Source: Streptomyces sp. LUP47B (GTDB taxonomy: Bacteria > Actinomycetota > Actinomycetes > Streptomycetales > Streptomycetaceae). Taken from it: a stretch of DNA of 64,000 nt. Each line of letters opens with the position of its first letter. Positions within the stretch are counted from its first letter, which is position 1. The notes beneath the pieces are model-generated. The model worked only from the letters and a program-made list of their open reading frames with translations. It was not told the DNA's origin and did no database searches. The stretch is from the NCBI RefSeq assembly GCF_001746295.1, contig NZ_MJAH01000001.1, positions 1,159,188-1,223,187 on the forward strand. The letters run 5' to 3'. A program made the position numbers and the translations under genes. Below, one piece after another: positions 51,501-59,859 of the stretch.

Positions 51501-53180
51501 TCAGGCGTGCGCGGCGGCGTTATGGCTCGGGCGGGCCAGAGCGTCCGCACCGCCATGCCCGGTGACGACATCGAGCAGGCTGTCGACGTCGGTGGGTATT
51601 GCGTCGCCGCGCCACGCGACATGCCCGTCGGGCCGTACGAGCGCGTAGTTGCGCGCATAGGCCTTCCGGACGGCCGGATCAGTGAGCACGACCGTCCGCC
51701 ATGGGATGCCCCGGACGGTAGCGGTGGCGGTGATCTGAGTGGCAGCACTCTCGTCCCCACCCAGGCAGAGCAGTACGAACTCGCGGTCGAAGAGGTCGAT
51801 CGTCGAGGTCCCGTCCTCCAGCCACACGTGGGGCGCGAGGTGCCCGGGCCGTGCGGTCGGGACGTAGGTCTCCATGACGTCCGGGGTCGGCGGCGTCCCG
51901 TCAGGCACGCAGATCGGCGAGTCCTCGTAGCGGTAGCCCAAGGCACCGCCGACCGCGTTGAACTCGCGCCGGAACCCCGTCAGGAGCAGCTCGCGCAGCC
52001 GCTGGCGGGCCTGCTCGGCGGCCGGGCCTTCCTGCTCGAGCTCGGCGACGTCGCTCAGCTGGTCCTTCATCGCCAACCAGTCGCGGTAGATCGCACTGGC
52101 CAGCGCCGCGGTGCGCACCGCGGCGCTGCGCCGCTCGTGCTCGTAGCTGGGCAGCAGGCCGGGCCCTCCCCAGCCCTCCATCAGCGCTTGCAGTTTCCAC
52201 CCGAGGTCGGTCGAGTCGAGGATGCCGGTGTTCATGCCCATGCCTCCCGTGGTCGGCATCGTGTGGGCGGCGTCGCCGGCCAGGATGACTCGGCCCACGA
52301 AGAACTGGTGCGCCACGGCCTCCCGGTTGGTCCAGGGCATCACCTCGGTCACGAACTCGAAGTCCACGTCGGGCCCCGCCATCGTGGTGACGGCTCGTCG
52401 GATGTCGTCTGGGGTACCGCGACCGTCGTGCACCATCAGAGTCACGCGGAACTCCTCCCTGCCGTCGAAGGGCAGCAGCGAGATCGACATCCCGGTCGGT
52501 TCCACCACGGTGAACCGACCGGTCCGCCCCGCCAGTGGGAACGACGCCAGGTCGGGGCTGCGAATGATCGCCTCCGCGGAGGTGCCCCAGGTGCTCGACA
52601 TCTCGCGCTCGATCCCCAGGACACCGCGCACGGTGCTCCGGCCACCGTCGCAGCCGACGAGGTATCGGCAGCGCAGGCGAGTCGACCGGTCGCCGGCCTC
52701 GGCGAGCTCGACGCTCACCCCGCTCTCGTCTTGGACGAACGACTCCATCCGCGCCGATGTGCGGACCTCCACCGAGGGCTGGCGGCGTGCCAGGTCGAGC
52801 AGGATCGCGTTGAACCACCGTTGCGGGCACCGCTGGGCGAAGGTCGGGCTGAACTCGGGGGGACGCATCTCGGCGATGGCCGGCCACTCGAGCCGGGCGA
52901 TCTCAGGCTCCGCGAGGCTGGTCCCCCACACGACGTCTTGAGGGCGGTCCAACGGCCAGCCGCAGTTGCGCAGCTCGGACTCGATCCCCCAACGTCGGGC
53001 GATCTCCATCGTTCGGATGGACACCGTGTGCAGCCGCGCGTCGCGGACAACCCCGTCGCCGGCCTCGAGCAGCACGACGGAGAAGCCGCGCCGACCCAGC
53101 TCCACCGCAAGGGCGGCACCGGAGGGTCCTGCGCCGACGACGACCACATCGGCGTCGGCGTCGATGCTGTGATGCTTCAT
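51501..53180 (-). CDS. FAD-dependent aromatic hydroxylase (PheA/TfdB/MhpA family)
   Basis: 559 aa. FAD motif VVVVGAGPSGAALAVELGRR near residues 12-31, DG motif YLVGCDGGRSTVRGVLG, GD motif VILAGDAAHTMPTTGGMGMN, and a C-terminal thioredoxin-like domain (FVLLCLGGDES, NYALVRPDGHVAWRG). It hydroxylates an aromatic or phenolic substrate. The ATG at 53180 has no RBS: only one base separates it from the LacI-type operator, and a TATCGT -10 lies 6 nt upstream, so the mRNA is probably leaderless. First gene of a leftward unit with two MDR enzymes. Confidence 0.9.
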   Translation of the reverse strand: MKHHSIDADADVVVVGAGPSGAALAVELGRRGFSVVLLEAGDGVVRDARLHTVSIRTMEIARRWGIESELRNCGWPLDRPQDVVWGTSLAEPEIARLEWPAIAEMRPPEFSPTFAQRCPQRWFNAILLDLARRQPSVEVRTSARMESFVQDESGVSVELAEAGDRSTRLRCRYLVGCDGGRSTVRGVLGIEREMSSTWGTSAEAIIRSPDLASFPLAGRTGRFTVVEPTGMSISLLPFDGREEFRVTLMVHDGRGTPDDIRRAVTTMAGPDVDFEFVTEVMPWTNREAVAHQFFVGRVILAGDAAHTMPTTGGMGMNTGILDSTDLGWKLQALMEGWGGPGLLPSYEHERRSAAVRTAALASAIYRDWLAMKDQLSDVAELEQEGPAAEQARQRLRELLLTGFRREFNAVGGALGYRYEDSPICVPDGTPPTPDVMETYVPTARPGHLAPHVWLEDGTSTIDLFDREFVLLCLGGDESAATQITATATVRGIPWRTVVLTDPAVRKAYARNYALVRPDGHVAWRGDAIPTDVDSLLDVVTGHGGADALARPSHNAAAHA

Positions 53181-53181
53181 G

Positions 53182-53195
53182 TGCTAACGATAGCA
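53182..53195. promoter_or_regulatory. LacI operator copy 1 over leaderless promoter of FAD hydroxylase
   Basis: TGCTAACGATAGCA: 5-bp inverted arms TGCTA/TAGCA around a central ACGA, the size of a LacI-family site with central CG. Read on the minus strand it contains TATCGT (53192-53187), followed by 6 nt and the start codon. Identical copies lie at 58841 and 60950. Confidence 0.8.
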
Positions 53196-53321
53196 TGCTG
53201 TGACTGTGATCACGCAAGCATTTTCCCCCTGCGTGCCGTGATCGATGAGTAGGCAACCCGTCCGGTTGTCGCCCACCGATCATGACATCGATAGCACGAC
53301 CCGACGCGCGTCCGATTGCGT

Positions 53322-54371
53322 TCAGCGGTCCAGGTTGCTGGCGGCGACCCGCTCGTAGGCCAGTGTCAGCACGGCAGTGACCTCCAGCGGACCACCTGCT
53401 ACAAGCGACCGGGCGAGGCGGCGCACGTCATTGCGCTGTGTCGGGTTGAGGTACTCCACCGGCGACTTGCCGTCGATCCGGGCGAGCAGAAGTGCTGACA
53501 ACAGCCGACCGGCTCGGGCGCGCAGATCGGTGGCAGGCTCCCAGACCACCTGTGCCTCGTAGGCGGCGAGCAGCGCGGACGCCGATGCCTCGAGCAGGCG
53601 CGCGCTGTCGGGTCGGAAGACGGCCTTGAGGACCAGATGGGTGAGGACGAACGCGACGTCGAACGCCGGATCGCCGTACCAAGCGCACTCGGCGTCCAGC
53701 AGCACCGGATTTGATCGGCCTATGAGGATGTTCTTCGGGCTCACATCACCGTGGACGAGCGCCCGGTGGGTCGCTGCTGTCGTCTCGGCGATCTCGCGCA
53801 GTGCGGACGCGAGATCGGGGTGCTGCTCCGCGGTGGCGAGGAAGTAGGGCTCGATGCGTAGCTGGTGGAAGTTCTCGTCGGTGCGAAACCGCCGCGCGAC
53901 ACTGTCGTCACCGCAGCTGCAGGCGTGCAGGCGGCCGACCAGGTCACCGACCGCGGCCGCGTCAGCGGGTCGCACGGCACCGTCGAGGAGCAGCTGCTTC
54001 CACACCGGGTTGTCCTCGGGTGGCAGGAACGTCATGGCGAAGAGGCCACGACGCTCGTCGTGCGCGAGAGGGACGGGGACGGCGCCTGGGCTCACGCTGT
54101 GGGCGAAGACCAGCCAGTCCCACTCGACGGCGTTGCGGTTGACGGGCGCATACCAATCCTCGGCGACCTTCAGCTTGGCCAGCGCCCCCTTGACCGCGAC
54201 CGGGCCGCCGGCCAGGTCGACGCGCCAGAGCTCGCTGGACACGCCGCCGGTCATGGGCGTCCACCGCGGGGTCTCGTCGGGGGTGGCCAGGCCCTGCTCG
54301 GTGAGGAATTCCCGGGCGCTGTTGGGCACGTCCGCCGCGGCCTCCGGCTCCCTCATGCCCCGCTCGCTCAT
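53322..54371 (-). CDS. APH-family phosphotransferase (small-molecule kinase)
   Basis: 349 aa. Protein-kinase-like small-molecule kinase fold: K61 in VAVKGALA, brenner-type HGDVSPKNIL at residues 207-216 and the metal-binding DAEC at 226-229 (DxD/DFG position). The ATG at 54371 overlaps the stop of the enolase-like gene. APH-fold kinases are best known for antibiotic resistance, but LvaA in levulinate breakdown uses the same fold to phosphorylate a hydroxyacyl-CoA. Last gene of the lacI operon, so a metabolic kinase making a phosphorylated intermediate is more likely than a resistance enzyme. Confidence 0.85.
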   Translation of the reverse strand: MSERGMREPEAAADVPNSAREFLTEQGLATPDETPRWTPMTGGVSSELWRVDLAGGPVAVKGALAKLKVAEDWYAPVNRNAVEWDWLVFAHSVSPGAVPVPLAHDERRGLFAMTFLPPEDNPVWKQLLLDGAVRPADAAAVGDLVGRLHACSCGDDSVARRFRTDENFHQLRIEPYFLATAEQHPDLASALREIAETTAATHRALVHGDVSPKNILIGRSNPVLLDAECAWYGDPAFDVAFVLTHLVLKAVFRPDSARLLEASASALLAAYEAQVVWEPATDLRARAGRLLSALLLARIDGKSPVEYLNPTQRNDVRRLARSLVAGGPLEVTAVLTLAYERVAASNLDR

Positions 54372-55720
54372 GCCCTGCTCGCTCGTGCCCGGGCGGGCAG
54401 GCTCACCCGGTGGTGCGGGTAGGCGCTCATGCCGGCGAACATCAAGGAGGTGTCCTCGGCGATGCGCACCAGTTGGTTGTACTTGGAGAGCCGGTCCGAG
54501 CAGCGCACCGAGCCGATCTTGATCTGCCCCGCGGCGGTGGCGACCGCGAGGTCGCTGATGTAGGCGTCCTCGGTCTCTCCCGAGCGGGCTGAGATCACCG
54601 GAACGAAGTCGGCCGCGCGGGCGGCGGCGACCACGTCGAGCGTCCCGGACAGGGTGCCGTTCTGATTGACCTTCACCAGCACCCCGTTGCCGGCCGCGGA
54701 CTCGATGCCGCGCTGGAGACGGTCAGGGTTGGTGGTGAAGAGGTCATCACCGATCAGGTTGATCCGGTCGCCGATTCGTTCGGTGAGCCCGCGCCAGCCG
54801 GCCCAGTCCTCCTCGTCGAGAGCGTCCTCCACCGAGACGACCGGAAAGTCGGCGACCCAGCCGCAGACCATCTCGATCATCTCCTCGGTGCTCGCGTGCC
54901 GGCACTCGCGGGCAAGGTGGTAGTCGCCGCGCTCGGGATCCCAGAGCGCGTGGGCCGCGACGTCGATCGCGACGACGATGTCCTCCCCGGGGACGAGGCC
55001 GGCCCGCTCGGTGGCCTCGACCATCATCTCGAGGGCGGCACGACCGGTCTCCAGCCCCGGGCTCAGCCCACCCTCGTCGGCGAGCAAGGTCGTCAGACCG
55101 CGGTCGGCCATGACGTCGGTCGCGGCCGAGCGCAGCCTGCCAACCAGCGCGAGCGCCTCGTCGAGCGTGCGTGCTGAGGCCGGCACGGCGAGAAAGTCCT
55201 GGACATCCATCCCCCGGCCCGCGTGCAGGCCGCCCGAGAGGATGTTCACCATGGGCATGGGCAGGCTCGGCGTTGTTGTTCCCGCCAGCAGCGCGAGCCA
55301 GCGGTAGAGCGGGAGTCCCTGGGCGGCCGCCGCTGCCCGGCTCAGGGCCAGCGAGGTGCCCAGGACGGCGTTCGCGCCGAGGCGCTGGAGGTTCTGGGTG
55401 CCGTCGAGCTCGCGGAGCGCTGCGTCGACACTGCGTTGGTCGACGGCGTCACGACCTATCACGACGGCCGCGATCTCCTCGTCCACGTGCGCTATCGCAT
55501 CGCGGACGCCGAGGCCCGCGTAGTCGCTGCCGCCGTCGCGGAGCTCCCATGCCTCGTGGGTTCCGGTCGAGGCGCCCGAGGGCACGGCGGCCCGACCGAG
55601 CACGCCGGAGGCGGTGACGACGTCGACCTCGACCGTCGGGCGCCCCCGGGAGTCGAAGATCTGGCGGCCGCGGACCGAGGCGACCCTCGTGTCGGGCGTG
55701 CGGTTGTGGGAGCTGGTCAC
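54368..55720 (-). CDS. enolase-superfamily protein, divergent paralogue of glycolytic enolase
   Basis: 450 aa, co-linear with enolase. Kept: SGASTG loop (48-53), E216 (DEGG), metal ligands D253, E298 (SVEDAL) and D325, K350 (VLVKVNQNGTL) and K401 (GQIKIGS). Changed: the catalytic His of SHRSGET is Ala (A378 in ISARSGETED), the Glu of the QEFM motif is Asp (D175), and GNPT is GRPT. A cell's glycolytic enolase keeps all of these. The gene overlaps its neighbours on both sides by ATGA, in an operon with a kinase, a 2-hydroxyacid dehydrogenase and an FAH enzyme. It probably performs a related beta-elimination of water or phosphate on another substrate. Confidence 0.88.
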   Translation of the reverse strand: MTSSHNRTPDTRVASVRGRQIFDSRGRPTVEVDVVTASGVLGRAAVPSGASTGTHEAWELRDGGSDYAGLGVRDAIAHVDEEIAAVVIGRDAVDQRSVDAALRELDGTQNLQRLGANAVLGTSLALSRAAAAAQGLPLYRWLALLAGTTTPSLPMPMVNILSGGLHAGRGMDVQDFLAVPASARTLDEALALVGRLRSAATDVMADRGLTTLLADEGGLSPGLETGRAALEMMVEATERAGLVPGEDIVVAIDVAAHALWDPERGDYHLARECRHASTEEMIEMVCGWVADFPVVSVEDALDEEDWAGWRGLTERIGDRINLIGDDLFTTNPDRLQRGIESAAGNGVLVKVNQNGTLSGTLDVVAAARAADFVPVISARSGETEDAYISDLAVATAAGQIKIGSVRCSDRLSKYNQLVRIAEDTSLMFAGMSAYPHHRVSLPARARASRA

Positions 55721-56754
55721 TTGTCTTCCTTCGCGTCCACGGCGGGCGAGGTCGCACCGGCGGTGATGGGGTCGGGCTCTGCAATGTCGTTGCAGGGGTA
55801 GTGCGGAGGGCGTCCGGTCAGGACCCGGACGACCTCTTCGGTCGCCTTGGTACGCAGCTCGACGACCGACTCGTCGGAGGAGAACGCGACGTGCGGCGTC
55901 ACGGTCACTGAGGCGTGCGCCAGTAGTCGAGGATCGACCTCGGGCTCCTCATCGAGCACGTCGAGCGCCGCACCGGCGATGATCCCGTGATCGAGGGCGT
56001 CGGCCAGGGCCACGGTGTCGACCAGGCCCCCGCGGCTGACGTTCACCAAGAGCGCGTCCGCTCGCATCGCCGCGAGCTGCTCCGCGCCGATGAGGTGGTG
56101 GGTCGTGGGCAGCAGCGGCACGTGGAGGACGACGATCTGAGCCGTCGCCAGCAGCTCGTCGAGCGGCGTCCGCTCGACCCCCAGATCGGCGGCCTCGTCC
56201 GCGCCCAGGGTCGGGTCGGTGACCAGGATGCGAGTGCGGAAACCGGTGAGCTTGCGGGCGGTGGCGCGGCCGATCCGGCCGAACCCGACGAGCCCCACAG
56301 TCTTCGACGCCGTGCGAGCGAGCCGGGCGCCGGCAGGGTTCCACGAGCCCGTACGGACCTGGGCGTCGAAGCTGGTGATCCCGCGCGTCCAGTTGAGGAT
56401 CAGGGCGACGGCGTGGTCGGAGACCTCCTCCACGCAGTAGTCCGGGACATTGGTGACCCGGACTCCGCGCGCGGTGGCCGCCTCCACGTCGATGTTGTCG
56501 AGCCCCACGCCCATGCGGGCGACGGCGCCGAGGTTGCTCGGCGCGGCGACCGCGGCATCCGAGACCCGGGCCCAGCAGGTCATGATCGCCACCGGGTCGT
56601 GAGCGGTCACCAGCGCCTCGATCTCCTCGGCGGTCCCGGGATCGGCGGGTCCGGCGACGAGGTCGAAGCCCGCCGCGTCGAGGATGCGGCGCTCGATCTC
56701 ATCGTCGGGCCAGGCCCGGTCGGTGAGGACGACGACTGGGCGGGTTGAGTCCAT
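55717..56754 (-). CDS. D-isomer-specific 2-hydroxyacid dehydrogenase (CtBP/phosphoglycerate dehydrogenase-like)
   Basis: 345 aa from ATG 56754. Substrate-domain residues RMGVGLDNID near 86-95, NAD loop VGLVGFGRIGRATARKL near 155-171, catalytic Arg in VNVSRGGLVD, Glu in LDVLDEEPEVD and His in VTPHVAFSS. It interconverts a 2-keto acid and a D-2-hydroxy acid. Overlaps the enolase-like gene start by ATGA and follows the FAH gene by 43 bp, in the lacI operon. Confidence 0.92.
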   Translation of the reverse strand: MDSTRPVVVLTDRAWPDDEIERRILDAAGFDLVAGPADPGTAEEIEALVTAHDPVAIMTCWARVSDAAVAAPSNLGAVARMGVGLDNIDVEAATARGVRVTNVPDYCVEEVSDHAVALILNWTRGITSFDAQVRTGSWNPAGARLARTASKTVGLVGFGRIGRATARKLTGFRTRILVTDPTLGADEAADLGVERTPLDELLATAQIVVLHVPLLPTTHHLIGAEQLAAMRADALLVNVSRGGLVDTVALADALDHGIIAGAALDVLDEEPEVDPRLLAHASVTVTPHVAFSSDESVVELRTKATEEVVRVLTGRPPHYPCNDIAEPDPITAGATSPAVDAKEDK

Positions 56755-56797
56755 AGGAGAGCCTTCGCAAGTAGGGGGACAGCGGGAGGACGGTCGG

Positions 56798-57835
56798 TCA
56801 GGGATGGCCGTGGCCGGCGCCGACTGCGGCGCTCTCGGACACGACCGTGAAGCGCTGGGTGCCGAGCCGCTCGACTCCGGCCTCGACCACGTCACCGGCC
56901 CGCAGGTAGCGGCCGTAGTGGGCACCGAATCCCGCCGGCGACCCGGTGCACACCACATCGCCCGGCCGCAGCTCGGTGTGCTGGGAGACGTGGGCGATCA
57001 CCTCGGCCACGCTGAAGAGCATGTCGCTGGTGCGGTCGGCCTGCATCTGCTGGCCGTTGAGACGCAGGGCGAGTCCGAGTGCGTCCGGGTCGGGGACGCT
57101 GCTCGCGGGTACCAGCCATGGCCCCAGGGGCAGCCAGCCCGGGCGGCCCTTGCTGGTCAACCAGTCGCCGCCGAGAGCCGGCACGTCCGTGCGGAACACC
57201 GCGCCCCGTAGGGTGAGGTCGTTGGCCACGCAGTACCCGGCGACGACGTCCAGGGCAGCGTGCGGGCTCAGTCCCGCCCCGCACGACCCGATCACCGCGG
57301 CGAGCTCGACCTCCCAGTCGAGCGTCGTGAGGTCGGCGGAGAGCTCGAGCGGATCGAACGGTCCAGCGATGCGGACGCTGCCCGTGAGCGCGACATAGGG
57401 CGCGCCGGTCGCGCGCCGCTCCCTCCACCCGCGCTCCAGGTCCGCACGCAACCGACGGCCGTCGGCGTCACCGGCCGAACCCTCACCGGCACCTGCGGCG
57501 ACGTCAGCAGCTGCCTGGGCGAGCTGCCCGCGGTAGTTCCCGATGGCACAGTAGGTCTGCCCGCCGACCACCGGCGCGGTCACGGCGACCTCGCGCAGGA
57601 CGGCGCCGTCCTCGGCGATCCGGGGCGCCGCGCCCAGCAGCGCGCGCTCGACCGTGTCGCCGAACTCCTCCCACCTCCGGACCAGGTCGGTCAGGGTGGC
57701 CGGAGTGCCCTCCACGAGCCGGTCCAGCCGAAGGAAGCGGCCGGCGTGCACGGCGGCCGCCGTCGTGATGCCGTCGGACAGCACGACCGAGGCGAGGACC
57801 GGAGATTCCGGTGTCTCGTCGGAGGCGCAGGTCAC
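56798..57835 (-). CDS. fumarylacetoacetate hydrolase family enzyme
   Basis: 345 aa from GTG 57835 (GTGA overlap with lacI). The FAH core is TYCAIGNYRGQL, LDWEVELAAVIGSCGAGLS with the metal Glu pair, and GDVVCTGSPAGFGAHYG. A ~30-residue Ala/Gly/Asp-rich insert (AAADVAAGAGEGSAGDADG) follows the first motif. It probably hydrolyses or isomerises an acylpyruvate-like intermediate in the LacI-regulated pathway; a second FAH gene of this regulon lies at 59.9 kb. Confidence 0.88.
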   Translation of the reverse strand: MTCASDETPESPVLASVVLSDGITTAAAVHAGRFLRLDRLVEGTPATLTDLVRRWEEFGDTVERALLGAAPRIAEDGAVLREVAVTAPVVGGQTYCAIGNYRGQLAQAAADVAAGAGEGSAGDADGRRLRADLERGWRERRATGAPYVALTGSVRIAGPFDPLELSADLTTLDWEVELAAVIGSCGAGLSPHAALDVVAGYCVANDLTLRGAVFRTDVPALGGDWLTSKGRPGWLPLGPWLVPASSVPDPDALGLALRLNGQQMQADRTSDMLFSVAEVIAHVSQHTELRPGDVVCTGSPAGFGAHYGRYLRAGDVVEAGVERLGTQRFTVVSESAAVGAGHGHP

Positions 57836-58839
57836 TGGGCGGCCGTGCTTCCGCGCTCGACGAGGTAACCGTGGGAGCTCGAGCCGTACGGCCCTTCGAT
57901 GCCGCCGCTACGGATTCGCCGCTGCAGCCAGACCGAGCACTGGGTCGCCACCTCGTGCACAGGCAAGGCCATCGTGGTCAGACCGGGACCCCACCACGAG
58001 AAGCCCGACTCGTCCCCGAAGCCGACGACCGACAGCTCGGTCGGAACGTCGACGCCGCGCGAGGTCAGCTCCTGCAACACACCCTCCGTCGTCCTGACCG
58101 AGGCCGTCACCAGGGCCGTGGGCGGGTCCTTGCGGTCCAGCAGCTTCCCGACGGTCCGCCGAGCCTCCTCGACCGAGGACGGCGGGGCGTGCACGACCAG
58201 GGATTCGTCGACCTCGCCGCGCAGCGCGTCTCGATACCCGCTCAGCCGGTCGTTGCTCGTCGAGAAGCCGAGCTGCCCGCCGATGAAGGCGATGCGGCGA
58301 TGCCCCAGGTCCACCAGGTGCTGGGTGGCTTCACGCAGGACTCCGCGGTCATCGACCCCGAACCAGTGATGGCCGATGCTGTCGAGGTGTCGAAGGAGCT
58401 GGACGTTCGGAAGGTCCCGAAGCAGCCGGACAGCCTCGGGCCGGGGATTCGGCGACGGCACGAGGATCACGCCGGCGACCTGGGCCGCAGCCAGACCGCG
58501 CAGCTGCGCCAGCTCGGCATCCCGGTCGTCGTCGGTCTGCGACAGCATGACCTGGTACCCGCCCTCGCCCATGCTCTGAGTGAGCGCATGCGCCGCGGTG
58601 CTGTAGAAGGAGTTACGCACATCGGGAACCATCAGCCCAACCACCGTGCTCGGAGCACCGCGCATCAGCCGCGCCGCGAGGTTGCCGACGTAACCCAGCT
58701 CCCCGGCCTTCTGCTCGACCCGGGCGCGGGTCTCCTGACTGATGCGAGGATCCTGGGAGAGCGCGCGCCCGACGGTGGAGACCGACAGGTTGAGTTGCTC
58801 TGCAATGTCCCGGGTCGTCACGGTACGCTTCTCTGACAT
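57832..58839 (-). CDS. LacI-family transcriptional repressor
   Basis: 335 aa. HTH at residues about 8-55 (TTRDIAEQLNLSVSTVGRAL, then RISQETRARVEQKAGELGY), followed by a periplasmic-binding-protein-like effector domain (VVGLMVPDVRNSFY, RIAFIGGQLGFSTSNDRLSG). The ATG at 58839 has one base between it and an operator copy identical to two others, so it probably represses itself and the genes beside those copies. First gene of a five-gene leftward operon. Effector unknown; in this context it may be a pathway intermediate and not a sugar. Confidence 0.93.
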   Translation of the reverse strand: MSEKRTVTTRDIAEQLNLSVSTVGRALSQDPRISQETRARVEQKAGELGYVGNLAARLMRGAPSTVVGLMVPDVRNSFYSTAAHALTQSMGEGGYQVMLSQTDDDRDAELAQLRGLAAAQVAGVILVPSPNPRPEAVRLLRDLPNVQLLRHLDSIGHHWFGVDDRGVLREATQHLVDLGHRRIAFIGGQLGFSTSNDRLSGYRDALRGEVDESLVVHAPPSSVEEARRTVGKLLDRKDPPTALVTASVRTTEGVLQELTSRGVDVPTELSVVGFGDESGFSWWGPGLTTMALPVHEVATQCSVWLQRRIRSGGIEGPYGSSSHGYLVERGSTAAQ

Positions 58840-58840
58840 G

Positions 58841-58854
58841 TGCTAACGATAGCA
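58841..58854. promoter_or_regulatory. LacI operator copy 2 over leaderless lacI promoter
   Basis: TGCTAACGATAGCA, identical to the copies at 53182 and 60950. On the minus strand its TATCGT (58851-58846) sits 6 nt before the ATG, the same geometry as copy 1. No RBS is present. It should give autorepression of the lacI operon. Confidence 0.8.
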
Positions 58855-59093
58855 TTCGTCGGGCGCATGGGGAGCCCTTTACTCAGTACCTCACGCCGAC
58901 TCAGGCGTGACTGATCACGGCTTTCATGACACTGACCTCCCCCGCCCGCCTCAGCCGCCCGGCGCGCGCCGTGTGCTTGCACGTAGGTGGTGTCTGGCAT
59001 GTCGCCTCCCAGCAGTTGCTCCCAACAACCCTCCCCTCGCAGCGACGACGGGCTCAGCCGGCGTTCATTGACGCCCATCTGCGGCTGTCCAGG

Positions 59094-59855
59094 TCAACGC
59101 GGGACTTCGCCGACCAGTTGTCCTGCGGAGCACACGCGCACGTTCGACTGCGCGAGCGCGTACTCGATCAGTCGGCGGACGACGGCCTCGCGCTCGTCGT
59201 CGACGAAGGAGACGAACGGGTGGACGGTCAGGGTCAGCAGCCCGTCCCGGCTCGCTGCCTGCGCCTTGAGGTCGGCGCGCCACGATCGCTCGATCTGGCG
59301 AGCCGTCCTCCCGCCGGATGGGTTCATGAAGTACTGCCAGTAGTCGTTGTGCTCCCAGCGCCACGGGACTACTCCGAGGCCCTCGGGCAGGGTGTGCACC
59401 GCCAAGGGTCGCTCCTCGGTCGCCCGTTCGATGCTGCTGTCGTAGCGGTAGCCCAGATCGGCCAGAACCGCAGCAGTGCGCCGACCCCGGTACCCGCCGG
59501 GTGCTCGGAAGCCGCCCGGGTTCGCCCCGGCCGAACGGAGCGCGGCAGTGCCGTCCCAGAGGAGGACCTCCTGACGGTCGTCGGGCAGCTCGGCCCAGCG
59601 TTCGTGGACCCACCCGTGCAGGCCCACCTCGTGGCCGTGGTCGAGGATCCGGCGGACGGCGTCCGGGTGATGGAGCCCATTCCAGCCCTCGAGGAAGAAG
59701 GTCGCCGTCACCCCGAGTCGGTGGAAGAGCGCGAGCGCGCGCGGTAGCCCGATGGCGAGCCCGGGCTCGTCGGGATCGGGGCGTACGGCGCGCCCACGGT
59801 CGATGTCCAGCGCGGCCCCGAGGTTGTCGACGGTCAGGCAGAGCGTGGCAGGCAC
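59094..59855 (-). CDS. polysaccharide deacetylase (NodB/CE4-like) family protein
   Basis: 253 aa from GTG 59855, 4 bp after the FAH stop. CE4 features: CLTVDNLGAAL in place of TFDDG (first Asp kept, second Asp is Asn), HEVGLHGWVHERW with the two metal His, and FRAPGGYRG. No signal peptide, so it is cytoplasmic and closer to PuuE-type amidases than to cell-wall deacetylases. In a ring-degradation operon it may hydrolyse a C-N bond of an intermediate. The Asn change needs attention. Confidence 0.82.
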   Translation of the reverse strand: MPATLCLTVDNLGAALDIDRGRAVRPDPDEPGLAIGLPRALALFHRLGVTATFFLEGWNGLHHPDAVRRILDHGHEVGLHGWVHERWAELPDDRQEVLLWDGTAALRSAGANPGGFRAPGGYRGRRTAAVLADLGYRYDSSIERATEERPLAVHTLPEGLGVVPWRWEHNDYWQYFMNPSGGRTARQIERSWRADLKAQAASRDGLLTLTVHPFVSFVDDEREAVVRRLIEYALAQSNVRVCSAGQLVGEVPR

Positions 59856-59859
59856 TGGC

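Noticed and set aside
54368..55720. Housekeeping glycolytic enolase
   Set aside because: Catalytic His and a conserved active-site Glu are replaced, and the gene is coupled to catabolic genes under LacI control.
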